Positions 1 to 8,328 of a DNA stretch of 50,543 bases are shown here, in pieces. The number at the start of each line of letters is the position of its first letter. Position 1 is the stretch's first letter. The translations under genes were made by a program, and so were the position numbers. The notes beneath the pieces are model-generated. The model worked only from the letters and a program-made list of their open reading frames with translations. It did no database searches and was not told the DNA's origin. The stretch covers positions 1 through 50,543 of the forward strand of contig DDPD01000047.1 of assembly GCA_002342025.1 (NCBI GenBank), given 5' to 3'. Source of the stretch: Moraxellaceae bacterium UBA2477. GTDB taxonomy: Bacteria > Pseudomonadota > Gammaproteobacteria > Pseudomonadales > Moraxellaceae.

Positions 1-461
1 AAGCCGGCGCCGAGCAGGAACGGCCCTAGGCTGAGCACGGCCCAGTAGCGCAAAAAGCTGATTAAGCCTTGCTTGGGCGCACGCACCTGCCAGATTTCAT
101 TAAAGGCGCGCTCGATGGTGACCAGCATCATGATGGCTGTGAGAAACAACATGCCAATACCCACGAGCGTGAGCTCACTGGCCTGCTGGGCAAACTCGCC
201 GAGATGCTGCTGTACAGCTTCGCCGGTGCTGGGCACCAGATTCGAAAAAATAAACTGCTTAATTTCGGCACTGACGGGCTTCAGCGAAGGTACCGCTGCC
301 AGTGCCGTAAAGACCACCGTCATCATCGGCACCACGGCAAATAAGGTGGTGAACGTCAACGCAGCGGCATGCCCGCGACAGTTGTCGCGCAGGAAGTGCT
401 GGCCGGCGGTGCGCAGCAAATGCCCAATCGTGCTGAATTGTTGTCGTGCCGAACGCTTCAT
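1..461 (-). CDS. YihY/BrkB family inner-membrane protein (3' end outside window)
   Basis: Reading the minus strand from the ATG at 459-461 gives an open frame that runs off the left edge, starting MKRSARQQFSTIGHLL and continuing with the YihY/BrkB pattern (RDNCRGHAAALTFTTLFAVVP, then VTIERAFNEIWQVR). The visible 153 residues hold a first membrane segment at about residues 35-55 (ALTFTTLFAVVPMMTVV), a second at about 96-115, and the start of a third. Proteins of this family are multi-helix inner-membrane proteins once misassigned as RNase BN; their function is not settled. It is divergent from wrbA, with only 62 bases between the two starts, a neighbourhood common in gammaproteobacteria. The C-terminal half cannot be judged. 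Confidence 0.85.
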   Translation of the reverse strand, partial: MKRSARQQFSTIGHLLRTAGQHFLRDNCRGHAAALTFTTLFAVVPMMTVVFTALAAVPSLKPVSAEIKQFIFSNLVPSTGEAVQQHLGEFAQQASELTLVGIGMLFLTAIMMLVTIERAFNEIWQVRAPKQGLISFLRYWAVLSLGPFLLGAG

Positions 462-523
462 GCAGCAATCCTCAGTGGCTTCGCGCTAGTATTCCCGCCA
501 GACCCGTGGCTGTCGAGGCAAGC

Positions 524-1123
524 ATGTCAGATCCTTACATTTTGGTGTTGTATTACAGCCGTCAAGGCGCCACCCGCGAGATGGCTCGGCTCATTGCGCG
601 TGGCATTGAAAGCACCGGCATGAGCGCCCGCCTGCGCACCGTGCCGGCGATATCTGCCGATTGTGAACAGACGGCTCCCGAGATTCCCGACACCGGCGAT
701 ATTTATGCCACGCTCGATGACCTCGCCAATTGCAGCGGCCTCTTGCTGGGCAGCCCCACACGTTTCGGCAACATGGCCGCGCCGCTGAAATACTTTCTTG
801 ATAGCACGACGCCGCTTTGGCTTAACGGTGCACTCATCGACAAACCTGCCGCCGCCTTTACGTCCACCGGCTCGCTGCATGGCGGTCAAGAATCCACCTT
901 ATTAAGCATGATGCTGCCTTTGTTGCATCACGGCATGGTGCTGGTGGGTTTACCCTATGCCGAGCCGGCTTTGCTCAACACACGTACCGGCGGCACACCC
1001 TATGGGGCGTCGCACTGGGCTGGTGGTGATGCCCAGCAACCCATTTCGCCCGATGAAGCCGCGCTCTGCCAGGCCCTCGGACGCCGTGTGGCACGCTGGG
1101 CAAAAGCGCGCCCCACCGCCTAA
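524..1123 (+). CDS. wrbA: NAD(P)H:quinone oxidoreductase WrbA
   Basis: A 199-residue flavodoxin-fold protein, the usual WrbA length. It would carry out two-electron reduction of quinones with FMN in the cytoplasm, avoiding semiquinone radicals. The FMN phosphate-binding loop is at residues 9-16 (YYSRQGAT), followed by the flavodoxin pattern GLLLGSPTRFGNMAAPLKYFLD and the WrbA-typical AAAFTSTGSLHGGQESTLLSM near the middle, plus HHGMVLVGLPY. I place the start at 524 because GAGG lies at 515-518 with good spacing; the frame is open further upstream but that part (MPNASCSNPQ) has no family similarity and overlaps the yihY promoter region. A DUF2069 gene follows, the usual partner. Confidence 0.93.
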   Translation: MSDPYILVLYYSRQGATREMARLIARGIESTGMSARLRTVPAISADCEQTAPEIPDTGDIYATLDDLANCSGLLLGSPTRFGNMAAPLKYFLDSTTPLWLNGALIDKPAAAFTSTGSLHGGQESTLLSMMLPLLHHGMVLVGLPYAEPALLNTRTGGTPYGASHWAGGDAQQPISPDEAALCQALGRRVARWAKARPTA

Positions 1124-1164
1124 ACCGAACCCAAACCCAAATCTAATTTGCAGAGACACAAGCC

Positions 1165-1545
1165 ATGAATGATGCCGAGTTACTCCAGGTTCAAGCCGCG
1201 CAATTACAGCGCTACAGCGTGTGGAGCTTAATCGCGCTATTGGTGTGGATGGCCGTTGAAGTCGCTTTTACCGAGCTGTCACTGTTGGCGTCACTGGTGG
1301 TCTGGCTGGTGCAGGCGATCGGCCTGCTCTGGTTCGTGCCGGGCCTACGTCGGGGCAATGCCAGTAGTGCCGCTTGGTTGGGCTATGTATTGATGATGTA
1401 TTTCGTTTTTGCCGTGCTGTCGGCCTTTGCCCCGGGTTTAAAAGGCCAGTTGGCTATGATTGAGTGCGTGCTTATTGCTGGGGTATTTGTGCTGACGATT
1501 CGCTTCGTTAAAGCTAAGCGCGCCACTCAGGGCGGCGCGCTCTAA
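1165..1545 (+). CDS. DUF2069 small inner-membrane protein
   Basis: A 126-residue protein with four predicted membrane helices (about residues 18-35, 39-58, 69-90 and 97-115), fitting the DUF2069 family in length and in the motifs WSLIALLVWMAVEV and LVQAIGLLWFVPGL. The function of the family is unknown; it is almost always found beside wrbA in gammaproteobacteria, as here, 41 bases downstream on the same strand, so the two are probably co-transcribed. The C-terminus is short and basic (VKAKRATQGG). It ends tail-to-tail with hda, only 21 bases apart, with no clear terminator hairpin between them. Confidence 0.85.
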   Translation: MNDAELLQVQAAQLQRYSVWSLIALLVWMAVEVAFTELSLLASLVVWLVQAIGLLWFVPGLRRGNASSAAWLGYVLMMYFVFAVLSAFAPGLKGQLAMIECVLIAGVFVLTIRFVKAKRATQGGAL

Positions 1546-1566
1546 TTCAGCCACACACCTTATGAT

Positions 1567-2280
1567 TTAACCCAATACTGCTCGCGCTAATGGCACGGTA
1601 ATACCGCGCTTTTCGCGCAGAGCACGCTGCTCGAGCTTATCGAGCATGGCCGTGAATCGCCCCAAACCGCGCGGTCCTCGCTCGATCAAATAGCGCACCA
1701 GCTCCGGTTCCAACTGCCAGTCACGACGCAGCGCGATGGTCTGCAACAACTCCTGCCGAATGGCGTCGTCCGGTGTTGGCAACACATGCACGCTGGCCCG
1801 CGCCAAGCGTGATCGCAAATCAGGCAATTGCAGCGGCAGATCGGCCGGAATCATGGCGGCACTGACCAGCAAACGCCCACCCTGCTCTTGCAGGCGGTTA
1901 TAGAGATTAAACAATCCCTCTTCCCACTCCGGCCAACCGGCCACGGCCTCGATGTCATCGAGCACCACCAGCGGGCAACCTTCCAAACCCTGCAACATAT
2001 CCGCAGGCAGAAACACGACTTGGCGCAAAGGCAGCAAAATACATTGGCCGAGTCGTTGTGCCGCTTCTGCTGCAACAGCCGAGAGCAGTAGCGAACGGCC
2101 AGAGCCAGGCTCGCCGTAAACATGCAGCTGCGTTAATGTGCCCGACATCAGTTGCTCAAGCGCAGACAGCACCGGCGCAAAGGCCTGCGCGGGCAAATCA
2201 GCTAACGCCACATCCTGACGAGACTGCAGGGGCAGCAGTAGCTGCTCCTCGGGCATGAATAGATCGACAGGATTAGACAA
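1567..2280 (-). CDS. hda: DnaA regulatory inactivator Hda
   Basis: A 237-residue DnaA-paralogous AAA+ protein. Hda, bound to the DNA-loaded beta clamp, stimulates hydrolysis of DnaA-bound ATP and so limits re-initiation of replication. The N-terminal clamp-binding motif is visible (QLLLPL, residues 13-18). The Walker A loop is GEPGSGRS at residues 56-63, with arginine in place of the usual lysine, as is also found in enterobacterial Hda. Walker B follows as LVVLDDIEAV near residue 107, then the DnaA-like sensor region (LPDLRSRLARASVHVL) and a C-terminal lid (ERGPRGLGRFTAMLDKLEQRAL). Its start overlaps the upstream membrane-protein gene by 8 bases, so the pair forms one operon. Confidence 0.93.
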   Translation of the reverse strand: MSNPVDLFMPEEQLLLPLQSRQDVALADLPAQAFAPVLSALEQLMSGTLTQLHVYGEPGSGRSLLLSAVAAEAAQRLGQCILLPLRQVVFLPADMLQGLEGCPLVVLDDIEAVAGWPEWEEGLFNLYNRLQEQGGRLLVSAAMIPADLPLQLPDLRSRLARASVHVLPTPDDAIRQELLQTIALRRDWQLEPELVRYLIERGPRGLGRFTAMLDKLEQRALREKRGITVPLARAVLG

Positions 2281-3352
2281 GCGGAGGCTCTCCGCCGTGA
2301 TACCAATGACTATTTAAGTATCGGCGCTGAGCATGACGTAACAACACCACGAGGATGGCCGCGACGGGCAAAGCCAACAACATGCCAAAGAAGCCAAAGA
2401 GCTGGCCACCCGCCATGATGGCGAAAATCACACCGACCGGGGGCAAGCCAATACGATCACCCACTAACCATGGCTGCAAGATCCAGCTTTCAATGAGCTG
2501 ACCAATACCAAACACCGCCCACACCAATAACAACGGCTTAATAAACAAACCAAACTGAAACAAGGCCACCAAGCTCGCCGTGACGATGCCCAGCGTGAAA
2601 CCAAAGTAGGGAATGATGCTGGCGAGGCCAGCCACTAAGCCGATCACCATGGCCAGCTTAATGCCAACAAGTTGAAGGCCGATGCCGTAAATCAGGCCCA
2701 AGGCCACCATGACCATGAGTTGGCCGCGCAAAAACGCTGCTAAAACGCTGTCGCACTCTTCTACAAGTGCCACTAGCTGCGGCTCATACTTACGCGGCAG
2801 CAGGTTTCGCAGCTTCTGCACCAGCTCATCCCAGTCCAGCAACAAGTAAAAAGTCACCACGGGAATGAGAGCAATTAGACCGAGTGTGGCCGCCACATGC
2901 AGGCCAGACTGCGCAATTTGCGTGAGCATGTCGGTGGTAGTGGCATCCGCTCCGCGCCAAAAGGTCGTGAGCCACTCCGTGATCAAATCCATATCGATCC
3001 GATCAATGTTGACGCGCAACTTCTGCTCCAGCCACGGAATGCCATGACGGTTCATCCAGCGCAAGACCGAGGGAATGCGCGACTCCAGATAAACTAATTG
3101 CTCCCACAAGCGTGGCAGTACCAGCACCAGCGTTACTGTGCCGGCTAAGCACAAGGTGGCGAAGGTGGCACTCACCGCCATGACGCGACTAAAGCCAGCG
3201 CGCATGAGTCGATGCACCAGAGGGTTGCCGAGATAGGCGAATAACGCGCCGACCACAAAGGGCAACAGTATTGGCTGCAGTGCATAGAGCAAGCCAGCGA
3301 GCGTCGCGAGGGCCACTACGATCAGCCAGCGATTACGATCTTTCATGCACAC
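2273..3352 (-). CDS. perM: AI-2E transporter/PerM family membrane protein
   Basis: A 359-residue polytopic membrane protein of the AI-2E family (PF01594). It has two N-terminal helices (about 7-25 and 30-48), one near 62-85, a large soluble segment at about 85-150, and a cluster of helices from about 155 to the end. The family-typical stretch is GLVAGLASIIPYFGFTLG, followed by IESWILQPWLVGDRIGLPPVGVIFAIMAGGQLFGFFG. Members move small molecules or ions, but the substrate is not predictable from sequence. It lies upstream of and overlaps hda, and is divergent from purM, a common gammaproteobacterial arrangement. The C-terminal tail is basic and cytoplasmic (LLRHAQRRYLNSHWYHGG). Confidence 0.88.
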   Translation of the reverse strand: MCMKDRNRWLIVVALATLAGLLYALQPILLPFVVGALFAYLGNPLVHRLMRAGFSRVMAVSATFATLCLAGTVTLVLVLPRLWEQLVYLESRIPSVLRWMNRHGIPWLEQKLRVNIDRIDMDLITEWLTTFWRGADATTTDMLTQIAQSGLHVAATLGLIALIPVVTFYLLLDWDELVQKLRNLLPRKYEPQLVALVEECDSVLAAFLRGQLMVMVALGLIYGIGLQLVGIKLAMVIGLVAGLASIIPYFGFTLGIVTASLVALFQFGLFIKPLLLVWAVFGIGQLIESWILQPWLVGDRIGLPPVGVIFAIMAGGQLFGFFGMLLALPVAAILVVLLRHAQRRYLNSHWYHGGEPPLV

Positions 3353-3431
3353 ATCCTGCGCTCATGCGATGGAATATCAAGGAGACGCTATTGTGCGTAG
3401 CCAGAGCCATGACGGGCAAGCACTGTCCTGA

Positions 3432-3437
3432 TAGAAT
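3432..3437 (+). promoter_or_regulatory. candidate -10 box for purM
   Basis: TAGAAT at 3432-3437 lies 38 bases before the purM start codon, just before GCGCGCC. Only a weak -35 match (TGACGG at 3410-3415, spacer 16) accompanies it, and no PurR-type operator is recognisable in the intergenic region. Confidence 0.3.
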
Positions 3438-3475
3438 GCGCGCCTCATTTGCCGCAACCCGCCGAGTTTTTAGCC

Positions 3476-4516
3476 ATGACAGACGCCAAGCCTTCGCTCA
3501 GTTACAAAGATGCCGGTGTAGACATCGACGCCGGAGATCATCTGGTCGAACGCATCAAGGGTGTTGCGAAGAAGACCAAACGCCCGGAAGTCATGGGCGG
3601 CCTCGGCGGTTTCGGCGCGCTCTGCGAGATTCCAGCCGGCTACAAGCAGCCCGTGCTGGTATCTGGCACCGATGGCGTCGGCACAAAGCTGCGCCTGGCT
3701 TTGCAGCTCAATCGCCATGAGCACATCGGCATCGATCTGGTCGCCATGTGCGTCAATGACATCGTGGTCTGCGGCGCCGAATCGCTGTTCTTCCTCGACT
3801 ACTACGCAACCGGTCATCTCAATGTCGATACCGCGGCGACGGTCGTCACCGGCATCGGCGAAGGCTGTTTGCAGGCTGGCTGTTCGCTGGTTGGCGGCGA
3901 AACCGCTGAAATGCCCGGCATGTACGAAGGTGACGATTACGACCTCGCAGGCTTCGCCGTGGGTGTCGTGGAAAAATCGGAAATCATCGACGGCTCGAAA
4001 GTGAAGGCTGGCGATGTGCTGATCGGCGTGGCTTCCAGCGGCGCACACTCGAACGGCTATTCGCTGATTCGCAAGATCATTGAAGTGTCCGGTGCCGATC
4101 TGAACCAAGACCTCGCGGGCCGTTCGCTCGCCGACGTGGTGATGACACCAACGCGCATCTATGTGAAGTCCATGCTTGCGCTGATCAAGGCGCTGCCGGT
4201 GCATGCCCTGGCGCACATTACCGGCGGCGGCCTGCCCGGCAACCTGCCGCGTGTATTGCCGGAAGGCTGCGATGCCGTTATCGATGAATCGTCGTGGAAC
4301 TGGCCACCGCTGTTCCAGTGGCTGCAGGCCCAGGGCAACGTAGAGCGCTTCGAGATGTACCGCACCTTTAACTGCGGCGTGGGCATGGTGGTTGTGGTGC
4401 CAGCAGATCAAGTTGAAGCCACTATTGCTCAGCTTAAATCCACCGGCGACGACGCTTGGCTGCTCGGCAAGATCGTGCCGTCCACGCACAGCGAACCGAC
4501 CGTGGTGTTTGCCTAA
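3476..4516 (+). CDS. purM: phosphoribosylformylglycinamidine cyclo-ligase (AIR synthase)
   Basis: Catalyses ATP-dependent ring closure of FGAM to aminoimidazole ribotide, step five of de novo purine synthesis. The 346-residue product matches the usual length (345 in E. coli). The start at 3476 gives MTDAKPSLSYKDAGVDIDAG, the standard N-terminus of the family; the frame extends a little upstream but not with family similarity. Characteristic stretches are GGFGALCEIP, SGTDGVGTKLRLA (near residue 65), GIDLVAMCVNDIVVCGAESLFFLDYYATG, LVGGETAEMPGMY and the glycine-rich ITGGGLPGNLPRVLP. purN follows 33 bases downstream on the same strand. Confidence 0.97.
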   Translation: MTDAKPSLSYKDAGVDIDAGDHLVERIKGVAKKTKRPEVMGGLGGFGALCEIPAGYKQPVLVSGTDGVGTKLRLALQLNRHEHIGIDLVAMCVNDIVVCGAESLFFLDYYATGHLNVDTAATVVTGIGEGCLQAGCSLVGGETAEMPGMYEGDDYDLAGFAVGVVEKSEIIDGSKVKAGDVLIGVASSGAHSNGYSLIRKIIEVSGADLNQDLAGRSLADVVMTPTRIYVKSMLALIKALPVHALAHITGGGLPGNLPRVLPEGCDAVIDESSWNWPPLFQWLQAQGNVERFEMYRTFNCGVGMVVVVPADQVEATIAQLKSTGDDAWLLGKIVPSTHSEPTVVFA

Positions 4517-4549
4517 GCTTTGCAGTATCGCAACACAGGAGCCTGAGCC

Positions 4550-5212
4550 ATGTCATTCCGTATGGTCGTCTTGATCTCGGGGTCAGGCTCCAATCTTCAA
4601 GCCATTTTGAATGCCTGCGGCCAAGCCGCCACGGCGACGGCACCGGTCAGTATTCCGGGCAACGTAGTGGGTGTGTTAAGCAATAAAGCCGATGCCTATG
4701 GCTTGCAGCGCGCCCAACACGCGGGCATTGCGACGGCCGTTTTAGCGCACACCGACTTTGCCGACCGTACCGAATTTGATGCCGCCATGCTGAAACAAAT
4801 TGAAGCCTGGCAGGCCGACGTCGTGGTGCTCGCGGGCTTTATGCGCATCCTCAGCCCCGGTTTCGTAAATGCCCTACAGGGGCGACTCATCAATATTCAT
4901 CCTTCCCTGCTGCCCAAATACAAAGGCCTACACACCCACCAGCGAGCGCTGGATGCCGGCGACCACATTCACGGCTGCTCCGTACATTTTGTGACGCCCG
5001 AATTAGATGGCGGCCCGGTCATCGCGCAAGCCGTGGTTGACGTTAGAGACGACGATAGTGTGGAAACGCTTGCTGCGCGCGTTCACGCTGCCGAGCACAG
5101 ACTTTATCCAACGGTGTTGTCTTGGCTTGCCCAGCAGCGCCTGACTTTGAATGCGGGTCTAATTTACTTCGATGGTCAGCTCTTAAGCGCCGCTCAGCAG
5201 CTCGCGACGTAA
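4550..5212 (+). CDS. purN: phosphoribosylglycinamide formyltransferase
   Basis: Transfers the formyl group of 10-formyl-tetrahydrofolate to GAR, giving FGAR, step three of purine synthesis. 220 residues, slightly longer than E. coli PurN (212), mainly from an insertion around residues 25-38 (ATATAPVSIPGNV). The phosphate-binding loop is LISGSGSNLQAIL (residues 8-20). The catalytic triad is visible: Asn115 and His117 in NIHPSLLP and Asp153 in ELDGGPVI; HGCSVHFVTPELDGG is the folate-site signature. AGGAG lies upstream of the ATG at 4550; a second possible start is Met5. It is co-directional with purM, and a DUF3108 gene follows immediately. Confidence 0.96.
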   Translation: MSFRMVVLISGSGSNLQAILNACGQAATATAPVSIPGNVVGVLSNKADAYGLQRAQHAGIATAVLAHTDFADRTEFDAAMLKQIEAWQADVVVLAGFMRILSPGFVNALQGRLINIHPSLLPKYKGLHTHQRALDAGDHIHGCSVHFVTPELDGGPVIAQAVVDVRDDDSVETLAARVHAAEHRLYPTVLSWLAQQRLTLNAGLIYFDGQLLSAAQQLAT

Positions 5213-5244
5213 TGTCTCAACCGGCCTCGTGCCACGGAGTTGTC

Positions 5245-6030
5245 ATGTCTTTATTTCGCGGCCTAGTCTGCATTGCTGTAATAACACCCTTTTCAGTAGC
5301 CTGTGCTAGCCAGCCAGCCAACACCATCAGCCCCGCCAGCGCCAGCACAGCGGCCACCAGCGCTAGCGCTAACCATGCCATTGCCAATGCCAACGACTTC
5401 CCCGTGTCAGTTAGCAGTCATCGCTACCGTTTCAGCTGGGATGGCAATCTCAGTGGCGATGCCACCCGAAGCTTGAGTTGTCAGCAGCAAGTATGCAGTC
5501 TGCACACCGCCGCCAGTGTGCCCGGCATAGGTTCCTTAGATGAGCGCAGTCAGTTCGTATGGAAGGCCGGCAAGGTGCAATTTGAGAGCTATCAGCGCCA
5601 GCTGCAATTACTGTTTTTTCCGCAAACCGTACGCATTTTGCGCAGTGGCGATGGCCAAGTAGCCACCACCGATCGCAAAGGTAAAGTGCGTCAATACCCA
5701 GACCAAGCCAACCTGATTGATAGCTTGAGCTTGGAGGCGCAATTACGCAGTGATTTACTGCTGACCGGCAAAGCCCAAACTCAATACGCCTTGGCCGATG
5801 TGAAAGGTGTGACTGTCATCACCTTGACGGAACTACCCGCCGAGACACTGGCCGTGGCCGAGCAGACTATTCCGGTTCGCGTTTTCCAGCGTCGCAACGC
5901 CGAAGGCTCGCGCATCACCACCTTATGGCTAGACCCCAAGCAGCAGTTTTTGCCGCTACAAATCACCCATCAAGATGGCGCAGAAACCTATCGCATGACG
6001 TGGCTAGGCAATAACTCAGCTGCTCGCTAA
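5245..6030 (+). CDS. DUF3108 secreted protein
   Basis: A 261-residue protein with an N-terminal signal sequence (MSLFRGLVCIAVITPFSVACA). The cysteine in SVACA could be a lipidation site, but serine at -3 is not canonical, so either a lipoprotein or a cleaved secreted protein is possible. A low-complexity Ser/Ala linker follows (about residues 24-48). The rest is the beta-rich DUF3108 domain (YRFSWDGNLSGDATRSLSC, then SQFVWKAGKVQFESYQRQ), and DUF3108 genes commonly follow purN. Function is unknown. I chose 5245 because GGAG sits at 5236-5239 with ideal spacing and the signal peptide starts there; an ATG at 5212 overlapping the purN stop is the alternative. Its 3' end overlaps the convergent TetR gene by 15 bases. 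Confidence 0.82.
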   Translation: MSLFRGLVCIAVITPFSVACASQPANTISPASASTAATSASANHAIANANDFPVSVSSHRYRFSWDGNLSGDATRSLSCQQQVCSLHTAASVPGIGSLDERSQFVWKAGKVQFESYQRQLQLLFFPQTVRILRSGDGQVATTDRKGKVRQYPDQANLIDSLSLEAQLRSDLLLTGKAQTQYALADVKGVTVITLTELPAETLAVAEQTIPVRVFQRRNAEGSRITTLWLDPKQQFLPLQITHQDGAETYRMTWLGNNSAAR

Positions 6031-6696
6031 GCCGCCCGCCAGATAGTCATAAAAATAGTTCATTAAGGCGCCGGGTTGGGTCTCGTGCAAGGTATCCAAG
6101 CCAAAGACGGGATGCGCCTGAAGTAAAGAGGCATCGGCCAGACCATGAATCAGCGTATTCACCGTCAGGTAGGTGTGTAGCGCCAACGCGGCCTCAGATT
6201 TCTGCGGTGCAAGAGCCTGCAGCGTCGCGGTGTATTGCAAGAAATACGGCTGAACTGCCGACACCAACATCGCCTGCCCTTTGCCACCTTCTTGCCAGGT
6301 CAGGCGCGACAAAAATCGAATCCGCTGCAGCCCTATAGACCCACCTAAATACACCATGAGGAAGGGCTGAAACATGACCTGCGTGAGCTCACGCATGGTC
6401 CATGGACGCTCACTTCCCCGCGCCGTTAACTGCGCTAAAGCTTGTGCCTGATGAGGCGCCAACGCCGCCATGACATCCGCCAATACCGCAGCCACCAAGC
6501 CATCTTTGTCACGAAAATGATAACGAATGGCCGACTGATTTAGCTGCCCCGCTTGCGTGGTAATGGTGCGCAAAGAAACGCCATTCAAACCATGCTCAGC
6601 AAAGCTTTTTAGCGCGGCCGTTAAGAGCGCCTGACGCCCTTCTGCAGGTTCGGCTACCGCAGTGTCTTGCTGGTATACAGCAGCAGTTTCGCTCAC
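6016..6696 (-). CDS. TetR/AcrR family transcriptional regulator
   Basis: 226 residues. The N-terminal helix-turn-helix lies at about residues 20-70 (GRQALLTAALKSFAEHGLNGVSLRTI, then NQSAIRYHFRDKDGLVAAVL), the standard TetR DNA-binding signature. The C-terminal ligand and dimer domain is all helical and resembles the CerR-like or YbiH-like groups only in general form, so the inducer is unknown. The gene is divergent from the lipoprotein gene at 6822, with 125 bases between starts that contain a near-perfect 16-bp palindrome (6758-6773); autoregulation and control of that lipoprotein are the simplest inference. Its 3' end overlaps the DUF3108 gene. Confidence 0.88.
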   Translation of the reverse strand: MSETAAVYQQDTAVAEPAEGRQALLTAALKSFAEHGLNGVSLRTITTQAGQLNQSAIRYHFRDKDGLVAAVLADVMAALAPHQAQALAQLTARGSERPWTMRELTQVMFQPFLMVYLGGSIGLQRIRFLSRLTWQEGGKGQAMLVSAVQPYFLQYTATLQALAPQKSEAALALHTYLTVNTLIHGLADASLLQAHPVFGLDTLHETQPGALMNYFYDYLAGGLASS

Positions 6697-6757
6697 AAAG
6701 AATACTCGACCAGAGAATGGCGCTAGTCTGCCATAAGCAAAGCGCCAATAAAATGCA

Positions 6758-6773
6758 CTTGCATTAATACAAG
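6758..6773. promoter_or_regulatory. candidate TetR operator (16-bp imperfect palindrome)
   Basis: CTTGCATTAATACAAG is a palindrome with one mismatched pair (7 of 8 pairs). It lies 61 bases upstream of the TetR start and 48 bases upstream of the lipoprotein start. A related direct copy follows at once: GCATTAATAC at 6761-6770 and GCATTAGTAC at 6775-6784, 14 bases apart. Position and symmetry suit a TetR dimer, but binding is inferred. Confidence 0.5.
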
Positions 6774-6806
6774 CGCATTAGTACGATTCTGGCACTTTAG
6801 CGTCGG

Positions 6807-6812
6807 TATAAT
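6807..6812 (+). promoter_or_regulatory. candidate -10 box for the lipoprotein gene
   Basis: A perfect TATAAT sits only 9 bases before the ATG at 6822, so transcription would start at about 6818-6820 and the mRNA would be nearly leaderless. No good -35 hexamer is seen; a regulated or activator-dependent promoter is possible. Confidence 0.4.
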
Positions 6813-6821
6813 GAGAATAAT

Positions 6822-8327
6822 ATGCACCGCACGAATCAGCGTCGCCTTGCCACTATCGTCCTGAGCTTTACGCTCCTAGGTTGCGGCTCTGGTAGAACAG
6901 AAAAAACTACAGAAACCACAAATCCGGAATCGAGCACAAGCCCACTCGCCAGCCTCATGTCCATGCTGGGTGGCTCTGAACCCACTGAGAATGACTCACC
7001 CAAAGAGGAATCCTCGGCAACTAATGCCGATACCCTCAAGGGCTTGGGCTGTGGCTGGATTGCAGCCTCCGATGCCGATAACGCCAACATCGCCTTTCCT
7101 GATAAAGCCGCGCGTTATTGGGTCGCCTTAGTGCCCATGACACCCGGTAATCGTTTGCGTATTGAAGGTACCTACCCTAAAGCACGCTACTTTTCGTTTA
7201 ATAGTTACGATCTAGCCTTGCGCCCGACTGATGCTATTGCCGACCGAGAAATCACCCCTGAAGCGGGCTCACGAAATCCCTTCACTGAAGCTGGCGCCAG
7301 TCCTGGCGGACGCTATACCGCCTTCCTGAACTTCGGCGCTGCGCCGGAAAAGAGAGCTGCCAATAGCTTTTACAGTGGCGCCATTGGTGCAGGTCCTCTG
7401 CAGCTCCCGAATGGCCCTGTGGTGCCCATTATTTATCGCACCTACTTAGCTAGCGGTGAGCGCCAAGACGGTGGCGTGGCACTGCCTATACTCACCTTAG
7501 AATCGAGCACTGGGCAAGCCATTGCCACCTTACCCACCTGTAGCGAGCCATTTTTACCTAGCTTTGGGGGGCTCCTGCCTGACTTCGGCTTTAATGACCT
7601 CATTAACCAGACCGACTACCCCAATCAGCTCGCGCTGCCCTTTCCAACAGCGGTGTATCCCGCTAAAACACGCCCGTTCTACGGATTGCCGCAAACGGGC
7701 ATGAACATGATCATTGATCAACTGGGAATCGCTGAACAGGCCAGTCAATTACCCGCCCTGCCTACTACCGGGGGTGGTGGCTTCCTGAGCAATGTTCACA
7801 ATGATTACACCACGTCGGCCTTTGCCAGACGCTATGGCAACCTGTTCTTACTGCGCGCAAAAGCCCCCAGCTTCCGCGATAAAAAGGGCGTGACTTTTGG
7901 TCAAGAGCAAATGCGCTATTGGTCCATTTGCCAAAATGAATTTGTCACTCAGCGTTACACCGATTGCAGCGCCGACAAGGACACCGTTTTAGATGCCGAT
8001 GGCTACTTCACGGTTGCCGTTTCCGACACGGCCGAACGCCCCACCCACGCCACGTCCGCGCAAGGCATTACTTGGCTGCCTTGGGGTGCTTACCCTGATG
8101 GCCTCTTGCTGTATCGCCAGATGCTCGTCGCTGACAACTACCCGCAAGCCATTAAGCGCGTACCTCAAGGCACCGATATCAATGAGGTTATGGGCGAGTT
8201 CGCACCGCAAACGACTTACTGTCGCCCTGAGATTTTCGATCAGCCTAACCGCACGCCCAAGCAGCGTTTTGCAGCGTGCTTAGCCGATCAAGAAGCAAAT
8301 CCAGCCGACGGCGTACCCTCGCCCTAG
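6822..8327 (+). CDS. large lipoprotein of unknown function
   Basis: 501 residues. The signal peptide ends in a clear lipobox (TLLGC, lipid-carrying Cys21), so the protein should be anchored to a membrane, probably the outer membrane. A long Ser/Thr/Glu-rich linker follows (about residues 24-70). The folded part begins GCGWIAASDADNANIAFPD and contains RLRIEGTYPKARYFSFNSYD, a pattern like that of DUF1254/DUF1214-type proteins, but I cannot assign a family. At least six cysteines (GCGW, PTCSE, SICQN, TDCSA, TYCRP, AACLA) suggest disulphides outside the cytoplasm. It is divergent from the TetR regulator, and an AraC regulator gene begins 1 base after its stop codon, so the two are co-transcribed. 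Confidence 0.75.
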   Translation: MHRTNQRRLATIVLSFTLLGCGSGRTEKTTETTNPESSTSPLASLMSMLGGSEPTENDSPKEESSATNADTLKGLGCGWIAASDADNANIAFPDKAARYWVALVPMTPGNRLRIEGTYPKARYFSFNSYDLALRPTDAIADREITPEAGSRNPFTEAGASPGGRYTAFLNFGAAPEKRAANSFYSGAIGAGPLQLPNGPVVPIIYRTYLASGERQDGGVALPILTLESSTGQAIATLPTCSEPFLPSFGGLLPDFGFNDLINQTDYPNQLALPFPTAVYPAKTRPFYGLPQTGMNMIIDQLGIAEQASQLPALPTTGGGGFLSNVHNDYTTSAFARRYGNLFLLRAKAPSFRDKKGVTFGQEQMRYWSICQNEFVTQRYTDCSADKDTVLDADGYFTVAVSDTAERPTHATSAQGITWLPWGAYPDGLLLYRQMLVADNYPQAIKRVPQGTDINEVMGEFAPQTTYCRPEIFDQPNRTPKQRFAACLADQEANPADGVPSP

Positions 8328-8328
8328 T

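Noticed and set aside
2092..2115. Missing lysine in the Walker A loop of Hda as a sign of inactivation
   Set aside because: Enterobacterial Hda has arginine at the same place, so it is normal for the family.
3470..4489. Long open frame (339 codons) antisense to purM
   Set aside because: It exists because of codon bias in purM; the product has no family pattern and there is no start signal.
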